Shown piece after piece: positions 36,643 through 47,065 of a DNA stretch of 64,000 bases. Position 1 is the first letter of the stretch; each line of letters starts with the position of its first letter. Source of the stretch: Actinokineospora auranticolor (GTDB taxonomy: Bacteria; Actinomycetota; Actinomycetes; Mycobacteriales; Pseudonocardiaceae); contig NZ_PTIX01000027.1 in NCBI RefSeq assembly GCF_002934265.1, positions 32,280 through 96,279 on the forward strand, written 5' to 3'. A program made the position numbers and the translations under genes. The notes under the pieces are model-generated. The model saw nothing but the letters and a program-made list of their open reading frames with translations. It had not been told where the DNA came from and searched no databases.

Positions 36643-38850
36643 CTAGTCGTCATCCCGACGGCGGCGGTGGCGGCGGGACTGGGTCGAGCCGCCGTGAGCG
36701 GCCAGCAGTTCGTCGACCGACTTGCCGGAAGCGTGGGACCCGGTGTCCTCGGCAGCGGGCTGCGCCTCCTCGGCACGACGCCGACGGCCACCCTCGTCCT
36801 CAGGCTTGGCCCGGCGACCGGCGCGGTTGTCCTGCGGTGCGTTGACCGGCGGGAAGGTCCCGGTGGGCGCGCGACGTCGACCGCCCTCGCTATCCACCGA
36901 ATCAGGCGAGACCGGCGGAAAGCGGCCCGACGGCGCGGCGTGGGCAGACCGCGCGCCGGAGGCGTAGGCGTGCCCGGGTGCGACGGGCGGGAAGTGGCCG
37001 GACGGCGCGGCGTGCGCGGAGGCCGACCGCGCGGCGGCAGGCGGGGACTGGGGCGAGACCGGCGGGAAGTGGCCGGAGGGCGCGGCGTGGGTGCCGGTCG
37101 ACTGGGTCGCGCGAGGACCCTGCTGAGCGGCGGCGGGCGCCGACGCGGGAGCGAAGTGACCCGACTGGTTCGCCGGGCGGCCACCCTCGGGTGGCAGGTG
37201 GTCGGACTGGCCCGCGCGGGACTGCTGAGCAGGCGGGAAGTGGCCGGACTGCCCACCGCGAGTCCCCTGTGGCGCGGCGGCGGGCCTGCCGGTCGGACGA
37301 GCACCGGACGGGGCCTGAGCGGAGTGGCTCTCACCCCGCGCGGGCGCGAAGTGACCGGAGCTGTCCGCCTTGCCACCCGCGCGGGCGGGGCTCTGGGCTT
37401 GGCCCGCCGCACGAGCGGCAGGCGCGAACGGCGGCTGCCCCGCCGACCGCGCACTCGACTGGTCGTCCCCGTGGCCCGCGTTCGGGAACTGGCCGGAGTG
37501 GCCCGCCTGCTGCGCTTCCGCGCGTCCCCCGGACGGGAACCGGCCGGACTGGTCCACCTGCTGACCATCCGAACGCACAGCGGCCTGGCCCGAGCGGCCC
37601 GCCTGCTGGGCGTCCGCCCGCCCCCCGGTCGGGAACTGGCCAGAGTGATCCACCCGCTGGCCATCCGGCCGGGCGGCGGCTGGAGCCTGGCCGGAGTGGC
37701 CCGCCTGCTGGGCTTCCGCGCGAGCCGCGTTCGGGAACTGACCGGACTGGTCCGCGGCGCGAGCGGCCGGGGGCTGGGCGGCCGGGGGCTGCCGGGCCGG
37801 GGCCGGGCGGGTCGCGGGACGCTGGGCGGATTGGGCTGCCTGGGCTGCCTGGGCTGCCTGGGCTGGCTGGGCTGGCTGGAGGTCGGCGGCGGTGCGCTCG
37901 GCGACGGTCGGCGGGGACTGCGGCGGCCGCTGGGCCTGGTTCCGCTGGACCGATCCCGGCGCCGCCGCGTCCGGGACGCGGCCCGGTTGGCGTGGGGCGG
38001 CGGGCTTGTCCGCGGTCGACTGGTGGTTCAGCGCGGCCGCGTGTTCCTGGGCGGACCGGGGTGCCCGTTGCGGTCCCTGGACGGGACCGGCCGCGCGGGC
38101 GGGCCGCTGCGGCGTGGACTGCGCGTCCGGCTTGCCCGCAGGCCGGGGGGCCGCCGCGAGCACGCGGGCCTTCTTGCCGTTCGACCGCCCCCGCTGGGGC
38201 GCGGGCCCCTCGCCGTCCGCCTCCCACGACGGGTGCCACTCCGGGTCGATCCGCTCGTCGTCGTCCCGCCAGCCCTCGCGGCGGACGCGCTGGATCAGCT
38301 CGGTCTCCGGGTCCCGGCCGGTGGCGGTGATGCGCCGGACCTGGGCGCCCTGCCGTGCGGGTTGGCCGATCGACCGGTCCTCGGCCAGCGCGCGCATCCT
38401 GGTGGCCTCGGCGTGCAGGGCGAAGCGCTCCACCAGCACCTCGCCCCCGAGCAGCAGCTCCAGGTTCTGCCGCAGGGAGCGCAGCTCCTCGCGCAGCTCG
38501 ACCAGGTCGTCCTTGGCCGCTTCCTCGGCCTTGCGCTTGGCCTCGGCCTCCGCCTCCAGCTCGAACTCGCGCCGGGCGGTGATCTCGCGCTCCAGTTCCA
38601 ACTCGTAGACCCGCTGGAGCCGGTCGGCGTCGTCGGCCCGGTCGGCGACCTGCCTGCGGTACCGGGCGGCCAGGAAGGCCCCCGCGAGCGCGGCCCACAA
38701 CGCCGCGACGACTCCCAGCCGCATCCACCGCAGGGAGTCGCTCAGCACCAGCACCGCGGTCGACGCGAGGGCCAGGCCTAAAGCGGCGAACAGCAGGATG
38801 CGCGCGCTCTGCGAGCCCCGCTGCGCGGTGGAGTCGGTCCGGGCCGTCAT
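36643..38850 (-). CDS. DUF6779-type membrane protein with a long repetitive disordered tail
   Basis: From ATG 38850 (a GTG at 38856 is possible) the product is 735 residues. Two membrane helices lie at about 17-36 and 43-63 (ILLFAALGLALASTAVLVL; LGVVAALWAALAGAFLA), then a coiled coil (~70-135: DRLQRVYELELEREITARREFELEAEAEAKRKAEEAA), a short basic linker, and ~500 residues of low-complexity Pro/Gln/Ala/Ser/Gly. The tail holds at least fifteen degenerate units around SG(H/Q/R)FPP or SGQFPN. This design is typical of Pseudonocardiales DUF6779 proteins of unknown role. The gene sits between DUF3180 and PrsW in a conserved run. Confidence 0.75.
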   Translation of the reverse strand: MTARTDSTAQRGSQSARILLFAALGLALASTAVLVLSDSLRWMRLGVVAALWAALAGAFLAARYRRQVADRADDADRLQRVYELELEREITARREFELEAEAEAKRKAEEAAKDDLVELREELRSLRQNLELLLGGEVLVERFALHAEATRMRALAEDRSIGQPARQGAQVRRITATGRDPETELIQRVRREGWRDDDERIDPEWHPSWEADGEGPAPQRGRSNGKKARVLAAAPRPAGKPDAQSTPQRPARAAGPVQGPQRAPRSAQEHAAALNHQSTADKPAAPRQPGRVPDAAAPGSVQRNQAQRPPQSPPTVAERTAADLQPAQPAQAAQAAQAAQSAQRPATRPAPARQPPAAQPPAARAADQSGQFPNAARAEAQQAGHSGQAPAAARPDGQRVDHSGQFPTGGRADAQQAGRSGQAAVRSDGQQVDQSGRFPSGGRAEAQQAGHSGQFPNAGHGDDQSSARSAGQPPFAPAARAAGQAQSPARAGGKADSSGHFAPARGESHSAQAPSGARPTGRPAAAPQGTRGGQSGHFPPAQQSRAGQSDHLPPEGGRPANQSGHFAPASAPAAAQQGPRATQSTGTHAAPSGHFPPVSPQSPPAAARSASAHAAPSGHFPPVAPGHAYASGARSAHAAPSGRFPPVSPDSVDSEGGRRRAPTGTFPPVNAPQDNRAGRRAKPEDEGGRRRRAEEAQPAAEDTGSHASGKSVDELLAAHGGSTQSRRHRRRRDDD

Positions 38851-38905
38851 GGGCACTACCGTACCGGGCCGTTATCTCCGCGAGATCAAACGGCGGGGAT
38901 GATAT

Positions 38906-39370
38906 TCACCTGATCGGGTCGCCGCGTCGCTCATCCGGGTCATCCGGGGTGCGGCAGCAGTGTTCCAACCACAATGCGGCACCGATCAACGCCAGCGCGC
39001 ACACAACGCCCACAACCGCCACCGTGACGTCGTGCTCGGCCGCATCGACCCGGCCGCTCTGCGGCAACACGTACCCCAGCAGCCCCAGCCACGCGCCCGC
39101 CATGATCGAGCCGAGCAGCGACGACGCCTTGGCCAGCGCCACCGCCCTGGCCGCGGTCAGCGGCTGCACCGACCGCCCCTCCTCGCGCTGGATGCGGCTG
39201 CGCAGCGCGAACCCGAACAGCGCCTCGACCACGGCGAGGGCCAGCAGCGTGAGCCCCGCGAGGCGGGGCAGCGGCGGCAGCCGGTCGTAGAGCAGCTGCG
39301 CGGCGAGGTACACCGCGACGGCCACCACCAGCCCGGCGGGCACCAGGTCTCGGGCCCGGGTGAACCTCAT
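38906..39370 (-). CDS. DUF3180 membrane protein
   Basis: This 154-residue protein overlaps folK by 4 bp (ATG 39370). Four membrane segments are visible: AGLVVAVAVYLAAQLLY, LAGLTLLALAVVEALFGFAL, a third around SSLLGSIMAGAWLGLLGYVL, and VAVVGVVCALALIGAALWLEHCC. The polar loop RSRIQREEGRSVQPLTAARAVALAKAS is conserved in the family. It regularly follows folK in actinobacteria; the function is unknown. Confidence 0.85.
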   Translation of the reverse strand: MRFTRARDLVPAGLVVAVAVYLAAQLLYDRLPPLPRLAGLTLLALAVVEALFGFALRSRIQREEGRSVQPLTAARAVALAKASSLLGSIMAGAWLGLLGYVLPQSGRVDAAEHDVTVAVVGVVCALALIGAALWLEHCCRTPDDPDERRGDPIR

Positions 39371-39852
39371 CGCAGCTCCAGGTCGTCGCGCCTGCGCACA
39401 CCGGCGGTGTCCAGCCCGGCCAGCAGGTCGACCGCGCGGCCCCGGCCCGGCACCTCCGGGTCCGGCTCGACGTCCAGCCAGGGGATCAGCACCGTAGCCC
39501 GTTCGTGGGTCCCCGGATGCGGCAATAGCAACACCGGATCGTCACTGACGACCCCATCAACGGTCACCACGTCCACGTCCAGCGTGCGCGGCCCCCAGCG
39601 CAGCTCGCGGACCCGCCCGGCCCGCTGCTCCAGTTCCTGCCCGCGCCGCAGCCAACCCCACTCGTCGGTGGCGTCGTCCGCGACGACGAGCACGGCGTTG
39701 AGGAAGTCCGGCTGGTCGGTCACCCCCCAGGCGGCCGTCTCGTACACCGGCGACACCGCGACCAGCACGTCGGCGAACCCGTCGACGGCGACGCGCAGGT
39801 TGGCCAACCGGTCACCCAGGTTGGACCCGATGGACAGCACGGCCCGGCTCAT
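39367..39852 (-). CDS. folK: 2-amino-4-hydroxy-6-hydroxymethyldihydropteridine diphosphokinase
   Basis: From ATG 39852, 161 residues: [39 protein letters not shown] and [16 protein letters not shown] are the three HPPK motifs, with the two Asp of LDVDVV binding Mg2+. It transfers pyrophosphate from ATP to the pterin alcohol for FolP. It overlaps folB upstream and DUF3180 downstream by 4 bp each. Confidence 0.95.
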   Translation of the reverse strand: MSRAVLSIGSNLGDRLANLRVAVDGFADVLVAVSPVYETAAWGVTDQPDFLNAVLVVADDATDEWGWLRRGQELEQRAGRVRELRWGPRTLDVDVVTVDGVVSDDPVLLLPHPGTHERATVLIPWLDVEPDPEVPGRGRAVDLLAGLDTAGVRRRDDLELR

Positions 39853-40214
39853 CGGCGGCGGCTCCTGCGCACGGTGACCGCCACGTCGGCGAAGGTCAGC
39901 GGGATGGGCGCGCTCGGCTTGTGCACGGTGACCTCCACCGCGTGCACCCGCGCGTCCGCCATCTCGGCGTCGGCGATCTCCGCCGCCACGGTCTCGATCA
40001 GGTCCCGCGACGGCCCGGCCACCACCGCGGCCGCGCGCTCGGCCAGCTCGCCGTAGTGCACGGTGTGCCGCAGGTCGTCGGTTGCCGCGGCTTCCCGCAG
40101 GTCGATCCACAGCGTGAGGTCGACGACGAACTCCTGGCCGTCGCGCTTCTCGTGCGCGAACACGCCGTGGTGGCCGCGCACCCGCAGCCCGGTAAGGGTG
40201 ATCCGGTCGGTCAT
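39849..40214 (-). CDS. folB: Dihydroneopterin aldolase
   Basis: From ATG 40214, 121 residues: [31 protein letters not shown] is the DHNA N-terminus with the active-site Glu in the HEKRxGQ segment, followed by [16 protein letters not shown] and [11 protein letters not shown], then [13 protein letters not shown] with the conserved Lys. It retro-aldol cleaves dihydroneopterin. ATGA overlaps on both sides with folP and folK indicate a strictly coupled operon. Confidence 0.95.
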   Translation of the reverse strand: MTDRITLTGLRVRGHHGVFAHEKRDGQEFVVDLTLWIDLREAAATDDLRHTVHYGELAERAAAVVAGPSRDLIETVAAEIADAEMADARVHAVEVTVHKPSAPIPLTFADVAVTVRRSRRR

Positions 40215-41053
40215 CGCTCTCCCTGCTCGCACGCCATCGCCGCCGCCACCGCCACCGCGTCGAGCGACCGGCGGACGTCGTGCACCCGGACCCCCCACGC
40301 ACCCGCGCTCGCCACCAGCGTGGACACGGCGGCCGTGGCGTCCTCGCGGCCGTGCGGCGGGCGGGGCGTGCCGTCGGTGCCCGCCAGCAGCGCCCCCAGG
40401 AACCGCTTGCGGGACACCCCGATGAGCACCGGGAACCCCAGGTCCAGCAGCGCGCCGAGCTCGCGCAGCAGCGCCCAGTTGTGCGCGGCGGTCTTGGCGA
40501 AGCCGATGCCCGGGTCCAGCACGATCGCCTCCGGCGACACCCCGCCGACCAGCGCGGTGTCGACCCGGGCCAACAGCTCGGCGCGCACCTCGGCGACCAC
40601 GTCGGTGTACTCGGCGAGGGTGTCCATGTCCCGGCTGTGCCCGCGCCAGTGCATCAGCACCCACGGCACCCCGGTCTCGGCGGCCACCCGCACCATGTCG
40701 GTGTCGGCCAGCCCGCCGGACACGTCGTTGATCACCTGGGCGCCCGCCGCCACCGCGGCCTCGGCCACCCTGGCCCGGGTGGTGTCGACGCTGACCACGG
40801 CACCCTCGGCGACCAGCTCGCGGATCACCGGCACCACGCGGGCGATCTCCGTGTCCGCGGCCACCCGGTCCGCCCCCGGCCGGGTCGACTCGCCGCCGAC
40901 GTCGATCAGGTCGGCGCCCTGCGACCACAGCGCGATGCCGTGCTCGATGGCGTCGTCGAGGTCGAGGAAGCGGCCACCGTCGGAGAACGAGTCCGGGGTG
41001 ACGTTGAGCACGCCCATGACCGCGCAGCGGCCGGGTCTCGGGATCCGCGTCAC
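40211..41053 (-). CDS. folP: Dihydropteroate synthase
   Basis: The start is GTG 41053, overlapping the folE stop as GTGA; 280 residues. [22 protein letters not shown] is the signature, followed by [23 protein letters not shown], the DPGIGFAKT phosphate loop and GVSRKRFLG. It joins 4-aminobenzoate to the pterin pyrophosphate and is the sulfonamide target. No sign of a truncated or inactive paralogue: all loops are intact. Confidence 0.95.
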   Translation of the reverse strand: MTRIPRPGRCAVMGVLNVTPDSFSDGGRFLDLDDAIEHGIALWSQGADLIDVGGESTRPGADRVAADTEIARVVPVIRELVAEGAVVSVDTTRARVAEAAVAAGAQVINDVSGGLADTDMVRVAAETGVPWVLMHWRGHSRDMDTLAEYTDVVAEVRAELLARVDTALVGGVSPEAIVLDPGIGFAKTAAHNWALLRELGALLDLGFPVLIGVSRKRFLGALLAGTDGTPRPPHGREDATAAVSTLVASAGAWGVRVHDVRRSLDAVAVAAAMACEQGER

Positions 41054-41670
41054 CGGCGGCGCCCGTTGATCAGCTGGAGGGCCTCGGCGCGGGTGGACGG
41101 CGAGGTCTTGTGCAGGCCGCGCAGCGCGGAGGTGGTCGTGCGCGCGCCGGGCTTGCGGATGCCGCGCATCGACATGCACAGGTGCTCGGCCTCGATGACC
41201 ACCACCACCCCGCGCGGCTCCAGCTTGCGCACCAGCGCGTCCGCGATCTGCGAGGTCAGCCGCTCCTGCACCTGCGGGCGCTTGGCGTAGAGGTCGACCA
41301 GCCGGGCCAGCTTGGACAGCCCGGTCACCCGGCCCTGCTCGTTGGGGATGTAGCCGACGTGCGCGACCCCGTGGAAGGGCACCAGGTGGTGCTCGCAGGT
41401 GGAGTACATCGGGATGTCGGTGACCAGGACGAGCTCGCCGTGGCTCTCGTCGAAGGTCTTGTCGAGCACCGCGTCGGGCTCGGTGTAGAGGCCGGCGAAC
41501 AGCTCGGCGTAGGCCCGGGCCACCCGGGCCGGGGTCTCCAGCAGGCCCTCGCGGTCGGGGTCCTCACCGCAGGCGAGGAGCAGCTCGCGCACGGCGCGCT
41601 CGGCCCGGTCCCGGTCGAAGGCCGAGGCCGGGACGGTGTCCGTCCCGGCCCCGTTACGGCTGGTCATCAT
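41050..41670 (-). CDS. folE: GTP cyclohydrolase I
   Basis: ATG 41670 is preceded by GGAGG at 6 nt; 206 residues. The zinc ligands are in [11 protein letters not shown] (Cys, His) and [11 protein letters not shown] (Cys); [41 protein letters not shown] is the family core. It converts GTP to dihydroneopterin triphosphate, first step of folate synthesis. It starts 48 bp after ftsH and heads the folE-P-B-K run. Confidence 0.97.
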   Translation of the reverse strand: MMTSRNGAGTDTVPASAFDRDRAERAVRELLLACGEDPDREGLLETPARVARAYAELFAGLYTEPDAVLDKTFDESHGELVLVTDIPMYSTCEHHLVPFHGVAHVGYIPNEQGRVTGLSKLARLVDLYAKRPQVQERLTSQIADALVRKLEPRGVVVVIEAEHLCMSMRGIRKPGARTTTSALRGLHKTSPSTRAEALQLINGRRR

Positions 41671-41718
41671 CGGTTACCTCCGGATCGTCGCGGCCGGTTG
41701 TCGGCCGCCACCATCGCA

Positions 41719-44034
41719 TCAGGAACCGTTCGAGCGCCCACCGGAGTCCTGATCCCGACCAGTGGAATCGTCGCGGGCCTCGTTCTGCCGCTCACCCCAC
41801 GACGGCTGCCACGACTGGTGCGGCCCGTTCGAGTTGGGCCCGGTCGCCGGGGTCCACCCGGGCGGCGCGCCGTAGTGCGGCGGACCGCCCTGCCTGCCCG
41901 TGGACTGGCCGTACGGGGGCGGCTGCGGGGAACCGTAGGGCGGGGGGCTGCCGTAGGGCGGCGGGGTGCCGTTCGGGTTCGTCCCGTTGCCCTGGGGCAG
42001 TTCCGGGTTGGCCCGCGGCAGTCCGCCCGGCAGGTCGCCCGCGCCGGGGATGGCGCCGACCGGGGTCGGCACCGGCTCGCGCGGGTTGTCCTCCGGCCAG
42101 GTCTCGCCGCGCTCGATGGCCTGCTCGCGGCGGGTCTTGATCGGCGGCTTGTCCGACGGGGTGCGCTCGCCGAAGTCGTTGAACGCGGTGATCCGGGGCC
42201 GCTTCTCGACCTTGGAGAAGATCCGCTCCAGGTCCTTGCGGGTGAGCGTCTCCTTCTCCAGCAGCTCCACGACCAGGTCGTCGAGCACGTCGCGGTAGGT
42301 GTTGAGCACGTCCCACGCCTCGGTGTGCGCCGCCTCGATGAGCTTGCGCACCTCCTCGTCGATCTCGTGCGCGACCTCCAGCGAGTAGTCCGCGCCGTGG
42401 CCCATCGAGCGGCCCAGGAACGGGTCGCCCTGGTCCTGGCCGTAGCGGACCGCGCCCAGCCGGGCGCTCATGCCGTACTCGGTGACCATCGCCTTGGCGA
42501 TCTTGGTGGCCTGGTCGATGTCGCTGGACGCGCCGGTGGTCGGCTCGTGGAACACCAGCTCCTCGGCCGAGCGCCCACCCAGGGCGAACACCAGCCGGGC
42601 GATCATCTCCGAGCGGGTCATCAGCTGCTTGTCGTCCTCGGGGACGACCAGCGCGTGCCCGCCGGTGCGCCCGCGCGGCAGGATGGTCAGCTTGTAGACC
42701 GGCTCCAGGTCCGGCATCGCCCACGCGGCGAGCGCGTGCCCGCCCTCGTGGTAGGCGGTGATCTTCTTCTCCTTGTCGGAGATGATCCGGCTCTTGCGCG
42801 CCGGACCGCCGATCACCCGGTCGACCGACTCCTCCAGGGCAGCCGCGGTGATCAGCGACCCGTTCTGCCGCGCGGTGAGCAGCGCCGCCTCGTTGAGCAC
42901 GTTGGCCAGGTCCGCGCCGGACATGCCGACGGTGCGCTTGGCCAGGCTGTCGAGGTCGGCGTCGGGCGCCATCGGCTTGCCCTTGCCGTGCACCTGGAGG
43001 ATCTTCTTGCGGCCGGTCAAGTCGGGCGCCGACACCGGGATCTGCCGGTCGAACCGGCCGGGGCGCAGCAGCGCCGGGTCCAGGATGTCGGGCCGGTTGG
43101 TGGCCGCGATCAGGATGATGCCGCCGCGCGCGTCGAAGCCGTCCATCTCGACCAGCAGCTGGTTGAGGGTCTGCTCGCGCTCGTCGTGACCGCCGCCGAG
43201 GCCCGCGCCGCGCTGGCGGCCGACCGCGTCGATCTCGTCGACGAAGATGATGCACGGCGCGTTCTGCTTGGCCTGCTCGAACAGGTCGCGCACCCGGGAG
43301 GCGCCGACGCCGACGAACATCTCCACGAAGTCCGAACCGGAGATCGAGTAGAACGGCACCCCGGCCTCACCCGCGACCGCGCGGGCCAGCAGGGTCTTTC
43401 CGGTTCCGGGCGGGCCGTAGAGCAGCACGCCCTTCGGGATCTTCGCGCCCAGCGCCTGGTAGCGGGCCGGGTTCTGCAGGAAGTCCTTGATCTCGTGCAG
43501 TTCCTCGACGGCCTCGTCGGCACCGGCCACGTCCGCGAAGGTGGTCTTCGGCATGTCCTTGGGCAACTGCTTGGCCTTGGACTTGCCGAAGTTGAGCACC
43601 CGGTTGCCGCCGCCCTGGACGTTGTTCATCATCCACATGAGCAGCAGCAACAGCAGCGCGAGCGGGATCAGGAAGATCAGGATCTGGGTCAGGAACGAGT
43701 CCTGGGTCACGCTGGTGCGGAACTCGATCCCCGGTTTCCCGATCAACGACTTGTAGATCTCGTTGGTCGAGTTCGACGGGAACTGGGTCAGGATCTGGGT
43801 GACCTGCTGCCCGTCCTGGTCGATCGGGGTGTTGAGGGTCAGCTTGAGCTGCTGTTCCTTGTCGCCCAGCTCGGCGGTCTTGACGTTGCCCGCCTCGATC
43901 TGGGCAACGGCTTTCGACGTCGGCACCGAGGCGTAGCCCCGGGTGTCGTCGAACAGCAGGCTGAAGGCGAAGTAGATCAGCAACACCGCCAGGATCCACA
44001 GCAGCGGGTTGCGAAGCAGGCGCTTGCGGTCCAT
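41719..44034 (-). CDS. ftsH: FtsH ATP-dependent zinc metalloprotease
   Basis: The 771-residue protein starts at ATG 44034. Two membrane helices (about 10-28 and 117-138) flank a periplasmic domain. The AAA domain has GPPGTGKT, Walker [10 protein letters not shown] and the SRH with [20 protein letters not shown]; the protease site is HEGGH (H429, E430, H433). After residue ~640 there is an unusual Pro/Gly/Asn-rich tail containing PPPYGS repeats and a Gln/Asn end, as in other actinobacterial FtsH. It degrades membrane and short-lived proteins. The short palindrome at 44076 may control it. Confidence 0.97.
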   Translation of the reverse strand: MDRKRLLRNPLLWILAVLLIYFAFSLLFDDTRGYASVPTSKAVAQIEAGNVKTAELGDKEQQLKLTLNTPIDQDGQQVTQILTQFPSNSTNEIYKSLIGKPGIEFRTSVTQDSFLTQILIFLIPLALLLLLLMWMMNNVQGGGNRVLNFGKSKAKQLPKDMPKTTFADVAGADEAVEELHEIKDFLQNPARYQALGAKIPKGVLLYGPPGTGKTLLARAVAGEAGVPFYSISGSDFVEMFVGVGASRVRDLFEQAKQNAPCIIFVDEIDAVGRQRGAGLGGGHDEREQTLNQLLVEMDGFDARGGIILIAATNRPDILDPALLRPGRFDRQIPVSAPDLTGRKKILQVHGKGKPMAPDADLDSLAKRTVGMSGADLANVLNEAALLTARQNGSLITAAALEESVDRVIGGPARKSRIISDKEKKITAYHEGGHALAAWAMPDLEPVYKLTILPRGRTGGHALVVPEDDKQLMTRSEMIARLVFALGGRSAEELVFHEPTTGASSDIDQATKIAKAMVTEYGMSARLGAVRYGQDQGDPFLGRSMGHGADYSLEVAHEIDEEVRKLIEAAHTEAWDVLNTYRDVLDDLVVELLEKETLTRKDLERIFSKVEKRPRITAFNDFGERTPSDKPPIKTRREQAIERGETWPEDNPREPVPTPVGAIPGAGDLPGGLPRANPELPQGNGTNPNGTPPPYGSPPPYGSPQPPPYGQSTGRQGGPPHYGAPPGWTPATGPNSNGPHQSWQPSWGERQNEARDDSTGRDQDSGGRSNGS

Positions 44035-44075
44035 TCACTTACGGCCGCGACGCGGCCTCCACCCTCCCTGACGTG

Positions 44076-44095
44076 CACGTGAGGGCAATGACGAC
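44076..44095. promoter_or_regulatory. Palindrome upstream of ftsH
   Basis: CCCTGACGTGCACGTGAGGG is an 18-of-20 palindrome centred 51 bp before the ftsH start. The regulator is unknown. Confidence 0.35.
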
Positions 44096-44233
44096 CCATT
44101 ACCCGGCCGGACGGCGCAGCTCCGGTCCCACCAGAGTACCGTCCGCATCGGCACCCTCACCGCACGAAGCGCGGTAGGAGTGCGCATAGGTGTCAACGCG
44201 CCCGGGCCGCCATCGGTTCCCGGTGGTTTTTCA

Positions 44234-44782
44234 TCAGGACGTGTAGACCCTGGGGTCCAAGGTCCCGATGTAGGGCAGGTCGCGGTAGCGCTCGGCGAAG
44301 TCGAGGCCGTAGCCGACGACGAACTCGTTGGGGATCTCGAAGCCGACGTAGCGGACCGGCACGTCCACCTTCACCGCGTCCGGCTTGCGCAGCAGCGTGC
44401 ACACCTCCAGCGAGCGCGGGCCGCGCGAGGCGAGGTTCTTGAGCAGCCAGGACAGCGTGAGCCCGGAGTCGATGATGTCCTCGACGATGAGCACGTCCCG
44501 GCCCGCGATGTCGCGGTCGAGGTCCTTGAGGATCCGCACGACACCGGAGGAGGAGGTCGCCGAGCCGTACGAGGTGACGGCCATGAACTCCAACTGCACC
44601 GGCACCGGCAGCGCCCGCGCCAGGTCGGTCATGAACATGACCGCGCCCTTGAGGACACCGACCAGCACGAGGTCCGCGCCGCCACCGGGGTAGTCGCCGC
44701 CGACCTGCTTGGCCAGCTCCGCGATCTTCTCGTTGATCTGGTCCTCGGTGATGAGCACGGAGGCGATGTCGCCGTCGTACAC
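44234..44782 (-). CDS. hpt: Hypoxanthine-guanine phosphoribosyltransferase
   Basis: GTG 44782 follows GAGAGGGGAACC and gives 182 residues beginning [45 protein letters not shown] and the PRPP loop [17 protein letters not shown] are diagnostic, and [36 protein letters not shown] is the purine-binding C-terminus. It salvages hypoxanthine and guanine. The gene follows tilS by 10 bp; tilS-hpt-ftsH is a widely conserved order. Confidence 0.96.
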   Translation of the reverse strand: MYDGDIASVLITEDQINEKIAELAKQVGGDYPGGGADLVLVGVLKGAVMFMTDLARALPVPVQLEFMAVTSYGSATSSSGVVRILKDLDRDIAGRDVLIVEDIIDSGLTLSWLLKNLASRGPRSLEVCTLLRKPDAVKVDVPVRYVGFEIPNEFVVGYGLDFAERYRDLPYIGTLDPRVYTS

Positions 44783-44792
44783 GGTTCCCCTC

Positions 44793-45785
44793 TCAGGTGT
44801 CCGGCCGTTCAATGTGGAGCCTGCCATGCGCGCGGCGCGCCACCAAGCCGCCCGGCAGGGCCACGCCGCGCTGCCCGTGCCAGGCGGAGATCAGCTCGTC
44901 GACCGCCCGCAGGTGGGTGTCGCTCAGTTCGGGGGCGCCGCCGTCGATGAGCCAACCGCGCAGCGCCCGCCTGCGCAGCGCGGGCGGGGCGGGCGTGAGT
45001 TCGGACACGTCCAGCGCGCCGTCGTGGCGGGCGCGGGCCAGGAGGTCGGCGGCGAGGTCGTCGAGCGCGGCGAGGTCGTCGCGGAGTTGGGCGGCCGTGC
45101 GCGCTAGCGCGCCCGCGACGCCGCCCTGCAGCACGTCCTCGAGCAGCGGGAGGACCTCGTGGCGGAGCCGGACGCGGGTGAAGCGCGGGTCGTCGTTGTG
45201 CGGGTCCTGCCAGGGTTCGACGCCGAGCGCGGCGCAGGCGTCCCGCGTGGTCGAGCGGGAGACGCCGAGCAGCGGGCGGGCCCAGGGGCGGTCGAGGGCG
45301 CGCATCCCCGCGATGGACCGCGGGCCGGACCCACGGCCCAGACCGAGCAGGACTGTCTCCGCCTGGTCGTCGCGCGTGTGACCGAGAAGGACCCAAGAGT
45401 CGCCCGCAGCCTCTCTTAGCGCTGCGTACCTCGCGCGTCGTGCGGCGGCCTCTATGCCGCCACCGCCTGCTACGTCGACCAGGAGGACTTCGACCTTGTC
45501 GAGTCCGAGGACGGCGAGGTGGTCGGCGGCGCGTAGTGCGGTCTTGGCGGATTCGGCTTGCAGGCCGTGGTCGACGATCAGTCCGTCGACCCGCAGGCCC
45601 AGCTTGTGGCCCTCGAACTCGGCGGCGGCGGCGAGCGCCAGGGAGTCCGCGCCGCCGGACACCGCGACGGCGACGCGGTCGACCGGGCGCGCCGCGGCCA
45701 GCAGGTCGCGCACGGCCACCCGGACCCTGGCCAGCGCCGGGTGCGGCCTGCCCGGGCTCAGACCGGGGAAACGCGCCGGATCCAC
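44793..45785 (-). CDS. tilS: tRNA(Ile)-lysidine synthetase
   Basis: I start it at GTG 45785 because GGGGGA lies 9 nt upstream; this overlaps the previous gene by 28 bp and gives 330 residues. [17 protein letters not shown] is the PP-loop, then DHGLQ and [21 protein letters not shown], then [47 protein letters not shown]. It makes lysidine at C34 of tRNA-Ile2 so that AUA is read correctly. The C-terminal part is shorter than in E. coli TilS. A CTG at 45761 (CTGA overlap) and a GTG at 45719 are other possible starts. Confidence 0.94.
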   Translation of the reverse strand: MDPARFPGLSPGRPHPALARVRVAVRDLLAAARPVDRVAVAVSGGADSLALAAAAEFEGHKLGLRVDGLIVDHGLQAESAKTALRAADHLAVLGLDKVEVLLVDVAGGGGIEAAARRARYAALREAAGDSWVLLGHTRDDQAETVLLGLGRGSGPRSIAGMRALDRPWARPLLGVSRSTTRDACAALGVEPWQDPHNDDPRFTRVRLRHEVLPLLEDVLQGGVAGALARTAAQLRDDLAALDDLAADLLARARHDGALDVSELTPAPPALRRRALRGWLIDGGAPELSDTHLRAVDELISAWHGQRGVALPGGLVARRAHGRLHIERPDT

Positions 45786-46849
45786 GCCTGTGGGTCCCCC
45801 AGTTCGGACCGCAGGGGCAGGGTCTCCGGCGAGGTCCAGATCGTGTTGAAGCCGTCCATGCCGACCGCGTCGACCACGTGCGTGGTGAACTTCGCGCCGA
45901 CGGCGTACTGCTTCATCTTCGCCTCGACGCCGAGCAGGCTGCGCAGGACGCGGTCGAGCAGGCCGCCGCCGCGGCGGCGCACGGTGAACCGCTCGCGGAT
46001 GGTCGCCACCGTCGGCACGACCATCGGGCCGACCGCGTCCATCACATGGTCGGCGTGGCCCTCCAGCAGCGTGGACACCGCGATGAGCCGGTCGAACACG
46101 GCCCGCTGCTCGGGCGACTGGACCAGCTCCATGAGCGCCATGGGACCGGTGTTGGCCGTCGGGTCGGCGTCCGGGTCGGGGCGGCCGCGGGCGGCGCGCA
46201 GGATGTCCGGCAGCCGCGAGACGACGCCGTTGGCGCTGTCGTCCAGGCCGGTCAGGAAGGTCGCGACCTGCTGCTGGAAGTAGTCCCGTAGCCACGGCAC
46301 CGCGGTGAATTGCAGGCGGTGCGTGCACTCGTGCAGGCAGACCCACATCCGGAAGTCCTCCGGCGGCACGTCCAACGCCTGCTGCGCGGCGACGATGTTG
46401 GGCGCGACCAGCAGCAGCCGACCGGTGCCCGCGCCGAACGGGTCGTACTGGCCCAGCACCCGGCTGCTCAGGTAGGCCAGCACCATCCCGGCCTGCACGC
46501 CCGCCGTCCCGGCCAGGACACCGCCGACCACCCGGCTCGGCCGCTGCGGCAGCACACCGGAGGTGAGGGTCGCGATGCTCTGCGCGGCGGCCTCGATCCA
46601 GTGCTGCCGGTCGACCACGTCGCCGTCGAGCAGCGGCAACCCGGCGCCGAGCCCGGTCAGGCGGCGCACGTGCTCCTCGGCCTCGGCGGTGATCTCCCGC
46701 AACCGGACCACCGAGTGCTCGGCGACCTCGCGGCTGACCACCGGCCCCGGCCGCACCAGTCGCCGCGCGGTCGACACCGCGAGGTCCCAGTCGACCGGCG
46801 GCGCACCCTCGGTCGAAACACCCGCCACGTCCGCACCGGTCGCGTTCAC
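45758..46849 (-). CDS. Zinc-dependent metalloprotease (DUF2342 / F420-biosynthesis-associated family)
   Basis: From GTG 46849 the product is 363 residues (MNATGADVAGVSTEGAPPVDWDLAVSTARRLV). The zinc motif is CLHECTHRLQF (HECTH), followed at a distance by STLLEGHADHVMDAVG, which supplies the third ligand region. ARGRPDPDADPTANTGPMALMELVQSPEQRAVFDRL is the conserved middle. The family is called coenzyme F420 biosynthesis-associated because it co-occurs with F420 genes; the substrate is unknown. Here it precedes tilS and hpt, its usual actinobacterial place, and an F420-dependent oxidoreductase is encoded at 59005. Confidence 0.88.
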   Translation of the reverse strand: MNATGADVAGVSTEGAPPVDWDLAVSTARRLVRPGPVVSREVAEHSVVRLREITAEAEEHVRRLTGLGAGLPLLDGDVVDRQHWIEAAAQSIATLTSGVLPQRPSRVVGGVLAGTAGVQAGMVLAYLSSRVLGQYDPFGAGTGRLLLVAPNIVAAQQALDVPPEDFRMWVCLHECTHRLQFTAVPWLRDYFQQQVATFLTGLDDSANGVVSRLPDILRAARGRPDPDADPTANTGPMALMELVQSPEQRAVFDRLIAVSTLLEGHADHVMDAVGPMVVPTVATIRERFTVRRRGGGLLDRVLRSLLGVEAKMKQYAVGAKFTTHVVDAVGMDGFNTIWTSPETLPLRSELGDPQAWIRRVSPV

Positions 46850-46950
46850 AGCGTCGACGCTACCCGTTGACCGCCCAAGAGCCCACGAGCACAGCCCCCG
46901 CCCTCCCCTTGAGGTCAAGCAGCTGCTCCAGTCCATCGGCGGCGGGGCGC

Positions 46951-47012
46951 CGGGAAAGAGACCGCGAAATCCTGTGGATGGGCGCGGCGGATGGGACAAC
47001 TCGCGATCAAGG
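46951..47012. repeat. Dispersed element, intact copy
   Basis: The 62-bp stretch contains GGGAAAGAGACCGCGAAAT, CCTGTGGATG and GGACAACTCGCGATCAAGG. The same two halves recur at 52872-52896 and 52996-53033 with 99 bp between them. This copy lies between dacB and the DUF2342 gene. Confidence 0.8.
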
Positions 47013-47022
47013 AAAAATCCGG

Positions 47023-47053
47023 GTGGTGCCCGCCCGGCCGAGGCAGGCACCAC
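47023..47053 (-). terminator. Terminator of dacB
   Basis: GTGGTGCC (47023-47030) pairs with GGCACCAC (47046-47053), with three further pairs after one mismatch; on the minus strand the hairpin is followed by GGATTTTTCC. It is 12 bp past the dacB stop. Confidence 0.85.
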
Positions 47054-47065
47054 GCCGGCGCCCGC

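Noticed and set aside
41110..44082. 990-codon + strand frame opposite folE and ftsH
   Set aside because: Shadow; the minus strand encodes unmistakable FolE and FtsH.
44793..46346. 517-codon version of tilS beginning at 46346
   Set aside because: The first ~190 codons are out of frame with the zinc metalloprotease gene and show no conserved residues; GTG 45785 with SD fits TilS length.
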